A stretch of 64,000 nt of DNA. Origin: Streptomyces sp. NBC_01232 (GTDB lineage: Bacteria > Actinomycetota > Actinomycetes > Streptomycetales > Streptomycetaceae). The stretch is from positions 62,001 to 126,000 of the forward strand of contig NZ_CP108518.1 of assembly GCF_035989885.1 (NCBI RefSeq). Reading direction: 5' to 3'. Shown in pieces: positions 1 through 8,182 of the stretch (positions are counted from its first letter, which is position 1; each line of letters opens with the position of its first letter). The notes beneath the pieces are model-generated. The model was not told where the DNA came from. It worked only from the letters and a program-made list of their open reading frames with translations, and did not search any database. Both the position numbers and the translations under genes were made by a program.

Positions 1-1012
1 CGGACGGGTCGCGGGTGAGTTCCCTGCCGATGAGTACGAGTTGTGCGCGGACCAGCTTCTTCTCGGTGCGGAACAGGACGGCGCCCGACATTTCGGCGAG
101 CATGCGGGGGGTCAGGTGGCCGGCCGCCGCGACCCGGGCCAGGGTCTGCTGGGCGGTCCCGGCGACGGCGGAGGGGGCGTCGGCGGCCATCGCGATCCAG
201 TCGGCGGCCCGCTCCCGTTCCTCCTCGGCGGTCGGACGGAGCGCTTCCAGGATCGCCTGGTAGGGCTTCAGGTGGGCGGGCTTGCCGCCGCGCAGCAGTC
301 TCGCGGTGCACCCGTCCAGGAGGGCGGCGCGGTCCAGGCACCCCTCGTCGGCCAGGACGGCCAGTGCGCCGGGCCATTGGTTGTGGTCGGCCGTCTCCCA
401 GCGCCGTTCGAGGGCCCGGACCGGTTCGGCGGTCTCGAACAGCCGTGGGGCGAATGCGGTGATGTGGGGGTCGCGGCGCAGGGCGTCCACGAGCGGTGAG
501 CCGGTGGCTCCCACGGCCGCGGCCCAGCCTTCGACGCAGCCGTCGGTGGTGGGTGTCTCGCAGCCGGCGAGCCGGACGAGTGCGCTGATCAGCGGGTAGT
601 CCTGCTCGGCGGTGGTGGGCCGGTCGGCCAGCCGGTGGGCGAGCTTGCCGAGCCACTGCGGGTCGCGGCCGGAGAGTACGTCGAGCAGGGCGGCGGTGGG
701 CGGCTGCGGCCTCCAGCGGCGCAGGTCGGCGGCGCCGATCCAGGCGGCCGCCGCCGCCGCCCCGGTGGTGCAGGCGGCACCGGCGACCGCCAGGGCCGGG
801 CTCATCAGGTCCCGTTCCCGCCAGCGTTCCCAGCGCGAGGCGCGCAGTTCGCGGCGCAGCTCCTTCAGTTCGGTGAGCAGGACCCTGCGTTCGGCGGGCT
901 CCAGCGGCTGGAGGAGTGCGGGCAGTCGGGCGGTGCGGCCCGCCCGTACGGCTGCGAGGACATCGGCGGTGGTGGCCGCGGGGGCGGGCGTGGCGGTGGC
1001 GGTGGCGGTCAT
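1..1012 (-). CDS. DUF6493 family protein (partial, 3' end outside window)
   Basis: The reading frame opens at an ATG (1012-1010) and stays open to the window edge, giving at least 337 residues; the C-terminus is missing. The N-terminus is Ala/Thr-rich, followed by alpha-helical, Leu/Ala-rich sequence with WERWRERD and AAAWIGAADLRRW stretches, which I recognise as the DUF6493 family that accompanies SWIM zinc-finger genes in Streptomyces. Its start overlaps the stop of the upstream SWIM gene (ATGA), so the two are translationally coupled and probably work together. The biochemical role is unknown; no catalytic motif or membrane segment is visible. Confidence 0.75.
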   Translation of the reverse strand, partial: MTATATATPAPAATTADVLAAVRAGRTARLPALLQPLEPAERRVLLTELKELRRELRASRWERWRERDLMSPALAVAGAACTTGAAAAAAWIGAADLRRWRPQPPTAALLDVLSGRDPQWLGKLAHRLADRPTTAEQDYPLISALVRLAGCETPTTDGCVEGWAAAVGATGSPLVDALRRDPHITAFAPRLFETAEPVRALERRWETADHNQWPGALAVLADEGCLDRAALLDGCTARLLRGGKPAHLKPYQAILEALRPTAEEERERAADWIAMAADAPSAVAGTAQQTLARVAAAGHLTPRMLAEMSGAVLFRTEKKLVRAQLVLIGRELTRDPS

Positions 1013-2412
1013 CGTGCGGCTCCGGACGGGGCGGGGGTGGTGGTGGGGTGGGCGGCCCGCAGGGCCATGCGGGTGGCGAGTGCGTGCTTGCAGGGGCCGC
1101 GGCGGCCCCGGTAGTCGGCCCACCACTGACAGGTGCAGCTGAGTGCGCCACCCGACTCGCGGACCTGGTAGCGGCGTTCGCCGGAAGCCACCACGGCGGT
1201 GCCGGGGTGCTCCAGGGTGACCGCGCCCGCCGCCAGCAGGGCGCGGGCGGCGACCAGCCGCGGGTTGTGGCGCTCGGCGCGCCGGGCGTCGTAGGGCAGT
1301 TCGCGGTGGAAGTACGCGGCTTCGGCGACGTCGTAGCCGACCCGGCCGGCGGTGCCCAGGCGGGTGAGGGCCGCCCGTACGCGGTCCACGGGCAGCCCCG
1401 ACTGGCCGGCGAGGTCGGCCGGATCGATACGGGGTTCCCAGGCGAGCAGGACCGAGATCAGTTCGGCGTCCTCGGCGGCCGCGTCGGTGGCGAGGGCCTC
1501 CAGGACACCGCCCTCACCGGAGAACCCGCGGCCGGCCTCCGGTGACAGGGTCAGGGTGAGGCGCATCCCGGGCAGGCCCACTTCCCACGCGGAGGCGGTG
1601 GGGCCCGCGCCGTCCGGTGCGGGGCCGTACACGCGCAGGCCGGTCGCGTGGCGCAGCACCCGTTGGAAGGCGGCGAGCCGTTCGGGGCCGGGCAGGCAGA
1701 CCGCGCCGGGCACCGGCCGGGTCGTGGGGCGCAGTGTGCGGCCCGCGGGAACCACCCACAGGGCGCCGCCGGCGGCCCCGCCGCCCGTCGCGGTGCGCGG
1801 CAGGGAGCGCAGGAAGCGGGCCGTTTCGGCGGCGCCGAGTTCGGCCCGCAGGTCGAAGCCGGTGGTGACGGCCTGGGATTCGGCGAAGCCGCGCAGCCAG
1901 CGCTCGGGGAGCGGGACCTTCTTCTCGACGACAGGTCCGTCCAGGGTGGTCACCGCCATGGCGTCGGGGCCGACGCGCAGGTGCAGCGGGTCGTCACCGC
2001 TGAGCCGGGACAGTGCCTCGCGCAGCGGGTTGTTGACGTCGACGTTGGTCGTGCCGTGGCCCGTGTCGGCGCCGCGCAGGCCGTCGGGCAGCACGTCGAG
2101 CCGGGCGTACACCCCGCAGCAGCCGGAGAACGACTCGAAGCGCAGCCGGTCGCCGTTGCCGGTGACCACCGGGTCGAGGGAGGCGCGCAGGGTGCGCTGG
2201 TAGTAGCGGGCCGCGGCCACGTCCGCGACGGCGAGCAGGGCCCGTGCGGCCGCCTGAGGTGCGCTCAGGAACCCGGCGAAGAACTGGGGGTGGGCATCGG
2301 CGCCGGTCGGGGTCAGGCCTGACGCCGTCTCCAGGTTGAGGGCCTGGCCCGCGTCTGCGGCGGTCAGGGAGGAGGGGCGTGCGTAGGCGAAGGTGTGTGC
2401 GGTCCGCGTCAT
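1009..2412 (-). CDS. SWIM zinc finger family protein
   Basis: A protein of 467 residues if translation starts at the ATG at 2412 (MTRTAHTF); an ATG 30 bases upstream is less likely because it only adds a non-conserved tail. Near the C-terminus a CxC...CxH cluster (LSCTCQWW then GPCKHALA) is the SWIM zinc-binding motif, generally associated with nucleic-acid or protein binding. The rest is a mixed alpha/beta region without recognisable enzyme motifs. It is the first gene of an operon with the DUF6493 gene, with which it overlaps by four bases. Exact function unknown. Confidence 0.85.
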   Translation of the reverse strand: MTRTAHTFAYARPSSLTAADAGQALNLETASGLTPTGADAHPQFFAGFLSAPQAAARALLAVADVAAARYYQRTLRASLDPVVTGNGDRLRFESFSGCCGVYARLDVLPDGLRGADTGHGTTNVDVNNPLREALSRLSGDDPLHLRVGPDAMAVTTLDGPVVEKKVPLPERWLRGFAESQAVTTGFDLRAELGAAETARFLRSLPRTATGGGAAGGALWVVPAGRTLRPTTRPVPGAVCLPGPERLAAFQRVLRHATGLRVYGPAPDGAGPTASAWEVGLPGMRLTLTLSPEAGRGFSGEGGVLEALATDAAAEDAELISVLLAWEPRIDPADLAGQSGLPVDRVRAALTRLGTAGRVGYDVAEAAYFHRELPYDARRAERHNPRLVAARALLAAGAVTLEHPGTAVVASGERRYQVRESGGALSCTCQWWADYRGRRGPCKHALATRMALRAAHPTTTPAPSGAAR

Positions 2413-2636
2413 GTCGCAGAAGCTAGGCGGAGCCACTGACAACGCCGTGCGCCCGCGTGGCTGACGCGGTGAACTTCCTTGGCGCGGGCGGGCCGCGAAC
2501 CGGGCGCGGCCGCCGGGGTGTCGGTGCCGCCGGGTGGCGTGCGTGCCATATGCGGAGCGTGGTCCTGCACGGAAAGGATCCTGGAGGAGTTCTCCGCTGT
2601 CGCCTGCGGAGCTGCGCCGTTACCATCCCGGGTGGG

Positions 2637-2711
2637 CGAGCCGTAGCGCAGAGGTCGACGCGCGCGGTCTCCAAAACCGCGAGGACGCCGGTTCGAATCC
2701 GGTCGGCTCCG
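2637..2711 (+). tRNA. tRNA-Trp (CCA), atypical acceptor stem
   Basis: The region folds as a cloverleaf. The anticodon stem GCGGT/ACCGC (2664-2668/2676-2680) encloses CTCCAAA with anticodon CCA. The T arm GCCGG/CCGGT encloses TTCGAAT (2687-2703), and the D arm is GCGC/GCGC (2646-2649/2660-2663). The acceptor stem pairs 2638-2643 with 2704-2709, but the terminal pair is a C:C mismatch (2637/2710). The discriminator at 2711 is G, as bacterial TrpRS prefers. The 3' CCA is not encoded. No nucleotide separates the D stem from the anticodon stem. Real tRNA or tRNA-like, but not a standard housekeeping form. Confidence 0.7.
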
Positions 2712-2762
2712 CCTCTTGCCGTGCGGTGGCCGGCGTTCCTCCTGCGGATGATCCGGCCGGTG

Positions 2763-3515
2763 TCAGAGTCCTCCCTGGACCGCTGCGGCGGCGGGTCCCT
2801 GTGCGGCCCTGGCGTGCTGCATGGCCGTCAGTCTGCGGACGAACAGTACGGCGAGGACGGCGGCCACGAGGTCGAAGGCGTCACCGGCCAGCATCGTCAG
2901 GGCTGCGTCGCGCACGGCCTCGGCGCTCTCGGCACTGCTGTAGGCCCGGCCGCCGTACCACCCCAGGAGCTTGGACAGCACGAAGAGGCCCCACCAGAGG
3001 TTGACCAGGGTCAACGGGAAGCGGCGGTAGCCTCCGTCGGCTGCGGAGGGCGTGCTCGACCCCCAGGTGGTGACGGCGATCCGGTACGGGAGCCAGAGGT
3101 TGGCGAACGGGATGAACCAGGCGCCGATGGCCCAGCCCGTCTTGAGTTTGTCCGCACCCGGGGCGAAGGCCTCGGCGTTCGTGCGCACCCGGTGGAACCA
3201 GATGATGAAGACGATGCCCGTCACGATCACGGCATTGCCGTGGACCGTGCCGACGAGGCCGGTCAGCCTGGTGCCGCGGTCCAGCTCGGCGTCGCTCACC
3301 GCGGCGGAATCGGCCAGCATCCGTTCCATGAGCGAGTGGAGGTTCCAGTCGGCGTACAGGGTGCAGGCGTCGGAGGCGATGACCAGCGCGAAGAGCACGG
3401 TCAGCGCGGTGGCCAGGCCCACGGGCGCGCGCAGCCGTCCGCCCCTCGCGTCGGGCACGGCGTACGGGCCCTGTGCCGGGGGCGGGGCCGGTGGAGTGGC
3501 CGGAGTTGCGGGCAT
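2763..3515 (-). CDS. DUF4328 domain membrane protein
   Basis: A protein of 250 residues with a Pro/Ala-rich N-terminal tail of about 30 residues and then several hydrophobic segments (around residues 31-50, 90-108, 127-147, 165-185 and 205-225), consistent with a multi-pass membrane protein. The stretch with IIWFHRVRTNAEAF and KTGWAIGAWFIPFANLWLPY is characteristic of DUF4328, a family common in actinobacteria with no established function. It stands alone between the tRNA and an MFS gene transcribed in the same direction 91 bases away. Confidence 0.8.
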   Translation of the reverse strand: MPATPATPPAPPPAQGPYAVPDARGGRLRAPVGLATALTVLFALVIASDACTLYADWNLHSLMERMLADSAAVSDAELDRGTRLTGLVGTVHGNAVIVTGIVFIIWFHRVRTNAEAFAPGADKLKTGWAIGAWFIPFANLWLPYRIAVTTWGSSTPSAADGGYRRFPLTLVNLWWGLFVLSKLLGWYGGRAYSSAESAEAVRDAALTMLAGDAFDLVAAVLAVLFVRRLTAMQHARAAQGPAAAAVQGGL

Positions 3516-3606
3516 GCTGAGGAACCCCCACGGGTGCGGAACATGAAGAGGCGCGCGCCGGACGGGGCGGGCCGAGGAGGAACCTACGTCAGCAGGTCCG
3601 CCCCCG

Positions 3607-4971
3607 TCACACCCGTTGTTCCGGGCCGGCGGTGCGGCGGAGGGTGCGGATCGCGGGGATCGCGCACAGTGCGGCGCTGCCCGCCAGGCAGGCGCCCGCC
3701 GACACCAGCAGCAGCCGGCCCGGGGAGGCCAGTGCGGTGGCCGGTCCCGCCAGTATCTGGCCCAGCGCGATCCCGGAGACCGATCCGGCGAGCTCGTACG
3801 CGGTGACCCGGTTGAGGAGGGCGGGCGGGGTGTGGGTCTGGACGCTGGTCGCCCACATCACCGACCAGAACGCCATGGCGCCGCCGCCGAGTACGTGGCC
3901 CGCCAGCAGCGCCGGCAGGCCGGCGTCCAGCGCGATGCAGAGCGGCAGTGCGGTGTAGAGCGCCATGGCCACGGTGCCGGCGGCCAGCGGGCGGGCGGGG
4001 CGCAGGGGCAGTGCCAGCAGGCCGCCGAGCACCGTTCCGGCGCCGAGGCAGGAGACCGCGAGGCCGTAGGCGTCCGGGCCGAGGCGGGCGCCGATCAGTG
4101 CCGAGCCGAGCGGTACCAGGGGGCCGAAGACCAGCACGCCGTAGCCCATCCAGATGAGGATGACCGCCCACATCCAGGTGCGGGCGCGGAATGCCTGCCA
4201 GCCCTGGCGCAGGTCGCGGCGGAGCGAACCGGTGGTGCGGGCGCGGGAGTCGGCGTCGGCCGCGGCGGGCGCGTCGGCGGGCTCGGTGGGCTCGGCGGGC
4301 TCGGCGGGCTCGGCGGGCTCGGCGGCGGTCGCGTCGACGGTGGGCTCGGCGGGCTCGGCGGGGGTGAGGCGGATGAGGGTCAGGCACAGGCCGCTGAGCA
4401 GGAAGGTGCCGGCGTCGATCGCGTACACGGTGCCGGCGCTGGTCAGGGTGATCAGCAGGCCAGCCAGGGCGGGGCCGAGCAGGTGGGCGAGCGCGTCGGC
4501 CACCTTGAGGGTGGCGTTGGCCCGTTGCGGCTCGCGGGCGACCAGCGGGACCATCCCGTTCGCGCCCGGCAGGAACATGGCGACGGCCGCACCGGCCAGT
4601 GCCGCCATGGTCACCAGCAGCCAGAACGGCGGGGTCCCGGCGAAGAAGGCAGCGGCCAGGATCCCCTGGGTGAGTACCCGTACGAGGTCCGCGCAGACCA
4701 TCATCCGGCGGGCGCCGAACCGGTCGGCGAGGACCCCGCCGAAGAGGACGAGGAGGACGAACGTCCCGGTCCAGGTACCGAGGACGACGCCGACGCCGGA
4801 GATCCCGTACAGGGCGCCGACGGCGAGTGCGGCGGCGACCGGCATCATCGCGTCGCCGAGGAGCGAGACCGCGCGGGCGGTGAAGTAGAGGGTGAAGCGG
4901 CGGTCCCACAACGGGGGCCGGGTGGCCAGTGGATCGGGCCGGCGGCCGGTCGGGGTCTGAGTGGCGGTCAC
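3607..4971 (-). CDS. MFS transporter
   Basis: A 454-residue protein starting at a GTG (4971) next to the divergent regulator. It has about twelve hydrophobic segments and the motif FGARRM after transmembrane helix 2 (GVLADRFGARRMMV), typical of major facilitator superfamily exporters of the MFS_3 type. A central loop carries tandem Ala-Glu-Pro repeats (AEPAEPTV..., EPAEPAEPAEP), unusual for the family and encoded by a repetitive stretch around 4275-4350. The divergent GlxA/AraC-type gene is a likely local regulator. Substrate unknown; probably efflux of a small molecule. Confidence 0.85.
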   Translation of the reverse strand: MTATQTPTGRRPDPLATRPPLWDRRFTLYFTARAVSLLGDAMMPVAAALAVGALYGISGVGVVLGTWTGTFVLLVLFGGVLADRFGARRMMVCADLVRVLTQGILAAAFFAGTPPFWLLVTMAALAGAAVAMFLPGANGMVPLVAREPQRANATLKVADALAHLLGPALAGLLITLTSAGTVYAIDAGTFLLSGLCLTLIRLTPAEPAEPTVDATAAEPAEPAEPAEPTEPADAPAAADADSRARTTGSLRRDLRQGWQAFRARTWMWAVILIWMGYGVLVFGPLVPLGSALIGARLGPDAYGLAVSCLGAGTVLGGLLALPLRPARPLAAGTVAMALYTALPLCIALDAGLPALLAGHVLGGGAMAFWSVMWATSVQTHTPPALLNRVTAYELAGSVSGIALGQILAGPATALASPGRLLLVSAGACLAGSAALCAIPAIRTLRRTAGPEQRV

Positions 4972-4980
4972 ACCACCGAT

Positions 4981-4996
4981 ATTGGACTGGACCAAT
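4981..4996. promoter_or_regulatory. Candidate operator between MFS and GlxA-type genes
   Basis: A short inverted repeat, ATTGG-6 nt-CCAAT, sits 9 bases from the GTG of the MFS gene and 47 bases upstream of the ATG of the regulator. Its position in a 72-base divergent intergenic region suggests a site for the adjacent AraC-type regulator. The arms are only 5 bp, so this is tentative. Confidence 0.35.
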
Positions 4997-5043
4997 CCCC
5001 CGTCCCCAGTGTCCTGAACGACATGATGGGGTACTTTCCCGCC

Positions 5044-6033
5044 ATGACGCCGCGTTCGCTGCCCACGTCCCCGGCGCTGCACAGGGTCGTGGCCCTGCTT
5101 CAGCCCCCGCAGTCGTCGTTCCCGCTGGCCTGTGCGGCCGAGGTGTTCGGCGACCACGGCCCGGAGATCCCCGCCCGCTACGCGTTCGGGGTCTGCACCG
5201 AGCACCCCGGCCCGGTGCGCACCCGGTCCGGCTACGACATGCTGGTCACCGCGGGCCTGGACGCGTTGGAGGGTGCGGACACGGTGCTGGTGCCCGGCTG
5301 GCAGCAGCCGGCCGGCACCGAGGTGCCGGGGGCGGTGGTCGCGGCGGTCCGCCGGGCCCACCGGCGCGGCGCCCGGATCGTCGGCATCTGCTCGGGCGCC
5401 TTCGTGCTCGCCGCCGCCGGACTGCTGGACGGCCGGCGGGCCACCACCCACTGGGCGCAGGCCGCCGGACTGGCCGCCCGGTTCCCGCGGGTGCGGGTGG
5501 ACCCCGCGGTGCTCTACGTCGACCACGGCGACGTCTCCACCAGCGCCGGGTCCGCGGCCGGCGTGGATCTGTGCCTGCACCTGGTGGGTGTCGACCAGGG
5601 CGCCGCGTACGCGATGCGGATCGCCCGGCGGATGGTGATGCCGCCGCACCGCGAGGGCTGCCAGCTGCAGTACGCCGAACTGCCCACCTCCGGACCGGTG
5701 ACCGACTCGCTGGCCCCGCTGCTGGAGTGGCTGGGCGGGCGGCTCGACCAGCCGGTCAGTGTCGCCGAGATGGCGGTCCGCTCGCAGGTCTCGGCCCGCA
5801 CGCTGACCCGGCGCTTCACCGAGCAGCTGGGCATCAGTCCCGGACGCTGGCTGCTGGACCGCAGGATCGCCGCGGCCCGGGCGCTGCTGGAGGAGACGGA
5901 CCTGCCCGTGGAGACCATCGCGCGCAGGGTCGGTCTGTCCTCGGCGGTCAATCTGCGCCGGCGCTTCCACGAGGCCGTGCGCACCACACCGGCCGCCTAC
6001 CGGCGTGCCTTTCGCGCGGAGCGGGCCGGGTAG
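5044..6033 (+). CDS. GlxA family transcriptional regulator (AraC type)
   Basis: A 329-residue protein. The N-terminal half is a DJ-1/PfpI-like domain with the nucleophile-elbow-like segment GICSGAFVLAAAGLLDG and the following ATTHW typical of GlxA regulators. The C-terminal ~100 residues are two AraC helix-turn-helix motifs (SVAEMAVRSQVSARTLTRRF and ETIARRVGLSSAVNLRRRF). ATG at 5044 was chosen because the conserved domain begins about 20 residues later. Divergent from the MFS exporter, which it probably controls. The inducer cannot be read from the sequence. Confidence 0.9.
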   Translation: MTPRSLPTSPALHRVVALLQPPQSSFPLACAAEVFGDHGPEIPARYAFGVCTEHPGPVRTRSGYDMLVTAGLDALEGADTVLVPGWQQPAGTEVPGAVVAAVRRAHRRGARIVGICSGAFVLAAAGLLDGRRATTHWAQAAGLAARFPRVRVDPAVLYVDHGDVSTSAGSAAGVDLCLHLVGVDQGAAYAMRIARRMVMPPHREGCQLQYAELPTSGPVTDSLAPLLEWLGGRLDQPVSVAEMAVRSQVSARTLTRRFTEQLGISPGRWLLDRRIAAARALLEETDLPVETIARRVGLSSAVNLRRRFHEAVRTTPAAYRRAFRAERAG

Positions 6034-6088
6034 CGGGCCGGGTGGCGCGGCGGCGGTCCGGCCGGACCCGCGTGCGAGGATCCCCACC

Positions 6089-6574
6089 ATGGATCATGAA
6101 GCCGTGTGGACGTCCGGAGCTGCGGGGCGGCCCTGCGCCGGGCCCGAGGAGGTCGTGCGCATGGTGCGCGATGCCGCCCGTGCGGAGCCGGGCGGGCGTG
6201 TCGAGGTGCTGGTCGTCTCGTGCGAGCTGTGCGGCAGCGGGGCGGACGGGTTCGAGGTCGCCAAGGGCGAGTGTTTCTGCGTGGGTTGCTGCATACCGGT
6301 CGGCATCACGGACGGGGACGTGTACCCGGCGGCGTACCCGTGGACGCTCGCGCCGTCCGGGGTCCCGCTGCCGCCCGCCTCGCCGGGGCCGGGCTTCGAG
6401 CCGTCGGACCTGCCCGAATGCCCCGCAGGGGACGGCGTGTTCCAGGTCGCGGTCGCGCTCTCGTTCGCGCAGGACGGGGCGGTACGGAGCATCTCGGTCG
6501 GCCTGAGGTGCCCGCAGGACGGCGCGCTGTGCCTGTACGTCGACAACGCGCACGTGGTTGCGGCCGCGGCCTGA
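6089..6574 (+). CDS. Hypothetical protein with Cys-rich centre
   Basis: A 161-residue protein starting at the ATG at 6089. The middle holds closely spaced cysteines (CELCGSG and CFCVGCC) that could bind a metal, followed by a Pro-rich segment and a predicted beta-rich C-terminus. No signal peptide or membrane segment is seen. I do not recognise the family. It follows the AraC-type regulator by 55 bases in the same direction but has no evident functional link. Confidence 0.6.
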   Translation: MDHEAVWTSGAAGRPCAGPEEVVRMVRDAARAEPGGRVEVLVVSCELCGSGADGFEVAKGECFCVGCCIPVGITDGDVYPAAYPWTLAPSGVPLPPASPGPGFEPSDLPECPAGDGVFQVAVALSFAQDGAVRSISVGLRCPQDGALCLYVDNAHVVAAAA

Positions 6575-6607
6575 CCGGCGCACGGGCGCACGGGCTCGCG
6601 GGCTCGC

Positions 6608-6647
6608 GGACTGGCTGACTGGCGGACTGGCGGACTGGCGGACTGGC
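6608..6647. repeat. Five tandem copies of an 8-bp unit
   Basis: Five near-perfect units of GGACTGGC follow each other directly (second copy TGACTGGC). They are preceded by shorter GGGCTCGC duplications. The array lies in a 145-base gap upstream of the Ser/Gly repeat gene; slippage-type microsatellite, no clear role. Confidence 0.8.
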
Positions 6648-6719
6648 GCGACCGGTAGTCGTGCGGGTTGCCCGGCGCCGATACCGGCGGGCTCCCCCGG
6701 TCCCTGTCAGGATGGGCCC

Positions 6720-7085
6720 GTGACCGAACCTGATGCGTTGGCGGGCTCGTGGTACCGGGGGAAGGGGTCCGCCCTCTCCCTCTGGTCGAAGGACTCGGTG
6801 TTGTCGATCGGCTCCGTGGGGTCGGTCCTGTCGATCGGCTCGGTGGGGTCGGTGCTGTCCGTCGGATCCGTGGGCAGCGCGCTCTGCGCCGCGTCCATCG
6901 GGTCCTCGCTGTCCATGCTGTCCGCCGCTTCCTGGCTGAGCACGGGCTCGGTGCTGTCGGCGCAGTCCCGCTGGTCGGTGTTGTCCTGGCGCTCGCGCAA
7001 CGGCTTCATGGCGGCCGGCGTCGTGGCCGCGGCGGCCGCCGCCGGACTCGCGCTGCACCTCAGGGAGCACCGCGGCGGCCGTTAG
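6720..7085 (+). CDS. Small Ser/Gly/Leu repeat protein
   Basis: A 121-residue protein from a GTG at 6720. After an N-terminal SWYRGKGSALSLW segment it carries tandem repeats of SVLSIGSVG type (three near-identical copies, residues about 27-55, then degenerate copies SALCAASIGS and SMLSAAS). It ends in a hydrophobic Ala-rich segment (about residues 98-112) and a basic tail. The regular spacing suggests a beta-solenoid or membrane-associated repeat fold. I have seen similar repeat proteins in Streptomyces but know no function. No signal peptide at the N-terminus. Confidence 0.65.
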   Translation: MTEPDALAGSWYRGKGSALSLWSKDSVLSIGSVGSVLSIGSVGSVLSVGSVGSALCAASIGSSLSMLSAASWLSTGSVLSAQSRWSVLSWRSRNGFMAAGVVAAAAAAGLALHLREHRGGR

Positions 7086-7203
7086 GCCGTCGGTTGTGGG
7101 CCGTGGCGGTTGTCGTGCCCAGCTGTTCGGGGGACTCCGGGGGCTCCCCCGCTCCTGTGCGGCCCGCCGCGGGCACCTCTCGACCAAACGAGAGAGGGAC
7201 ACG

Positions 7204-7536
7204 ATGCCGCTCTATCTATCGAGGTTCAGCTACACGCCCCAGACCTGGGCGCGGCTGATCGGTCATCCGGAGGACCGGGCGGAGGCCGCCCGGTCCTACA
7301 TCGAGTCGGTCGGCGGGAAGCTCCACGGCTTCTGGTACGCCTTCGGCACCCACGACGGCTACAACCTGTGGGAGGCCCCCGACAACGTCTCGATGGCCGC
7401 CGTCTCGCTGGCGATCAGCGGAGGCGGTGCGCTCAGTTCGTTCGAGACGACCGTGCTCCTCACCGTCGAGGAGACCCTGGACGCCCTGCGCAGCGCCGGG
7501 CAGATCGGCTACCGGCCCCCCGGCGAGCCGGGGTGA
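7204..7536 (+). CDS. GYD domain-containing protein
   Basis: A 110-residue protein with a purine-rich ribosome-binding site (GAGAGGGA) just before the ATG. The motif GTHDGYNLWEAPD, with the GYD triad, and the ferredoxin-like alpha/beta pattern match the small GYD family of uncharacterised cytosolic proteins. It stands alone and is followed by a very strong hairpin terminator. Function unknown. Confidence 0.85.
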   Translation: MPLYLSRFSYTPQTWARLIGHPEDRAEAARSYIESVGGKLHGFWYAFGTHDGYNLWEAPDNVSMAAVSLAISGGGALSSFETTVLLTVEETLDALRSAGQIGYRPPGEPG

Positions 7537-7606
7537 CCGGGGCCCCGGGGCGAGCGGCCTGCCCTGACGGGGGCTGATGGGTCCGGGCCGCCGGACGGCG
7601 GGGCAC

Positions 7607-7650
7607 GGGAAGGGGGCCGCCGCCCCGTCCGGGGCGGCGGCCCCCTTCCC
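7607..7650. terminator. Strong intrinsic terminator, 20-bp stem
   Basis: Perfect 20-bp stem (7607-7626 with 7631-7650) and a four-base loop, between the GYD gene on the plus strand and the small secreted-protein gene on the minus strand. Position suggests a bidirectional terminator; no U-tract, as usual in Streptomyces. Confidence 0.85.
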
Positions 7651-7678
7651 TGCCTGCATCCGTGTCCGGTAGCGGGGG

Positions 7679-7996
7679 CTAATTGCCGATGTTGCCGGTC
7701 CACTGGCCGGCAGCCCGCATCAGGGCCTCGTTGCTCATGATCTGGGTTCCGGGCAGGCTCGCCATGCCGATGTCCCCGGCCGGGGCCGCGCCGTTGTGGG
7801 AGCCGACCGTGTTGTCGCGGCCGGCGTTGAAGACGTCGTCGCCGGCCACCTGGCTCAAGTCACCGAAGACGATCGAGTACGTGTTGGTCACCGGTGCGTA
7901 GACGGTGAAGGCGTCGTCGGCGGAGGCGGCGGACGCGCCCGCCAGGATGATGCCACCGGCGGCGAGAGCGGTCAGGGCGCAACGGATCGATCGCAC
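7679..7996 (-). CDS. Small secreted protein
   Basis: A 105-residue precursor with a Sec signal peptide (basic RSIR start, hydrophobic core ALTALAAGGIILAG, cleavage likely after ASA around residue 26). The mature ~80 residues are polar and Asn/Gly-rich (DVFNAGRDNTVGSHNG) without cysteines, which superficially recalls chaplin/rodlin-type surface proteins, though neither signature is present. Family not recognised. Confidence 0.6.
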   Translation of the reverse strand: MRSIRCALTALAAGGIILAGASAASADDAFTVYAPVTNTYSIVFGDLSQVAGDDVFNAGRDNTVGSHNGAAPAGDIGMASLPGTQIMSNEALMRAAGQWTGNIGN

Positions 7997-8127
7997 GAGT
8001 ACTGCCTTTCGCGGAGGGGTGTGGGAGCAGTGCGAAGGTAGGCCGCTTCGCGCGCCGAGACCCCGTACCCGCCGCCGTACGGCCCGAGTCCATCCGTACG
8101 GCGCAGCCTCCCGGGCGGGGTCCGCTG

Positions 8128-8179
8128 GGGGGTATCTGGTCGATCAGGCCGAGCCCTGCGTGATCGACCAGATACCCCC
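8128..8179. terminator. 19-bp inverted repeat downstream of the PriA-like gene
   Basis: Perfect 19-bp arms (8128-8146 and 8161-8179) with a 14-base loop, three bases past the stop of the minus-strand PriA-like gene and 130 bases upstream of the next minus-strand gene. Best read as a factor-independent terminator. It also has the symmetry of a protein-binding site. Confidence 0.75.
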
Positions 8180-8182
8180 TAG

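Noticed and set aside
2637..2711. Selenocysteine tRNA
   Set aside because: The anticodon is CCA rather than UCA, the molecule is 75 nt and there is no long variable arm.
6608..6647. Short tandem repeats as a possible CRISPR array
   Set aside because: Units are only 8 bp, directly adjacent without spacers, and no cas genes are present; the same applies to 16725-16764 and 57797-57876.
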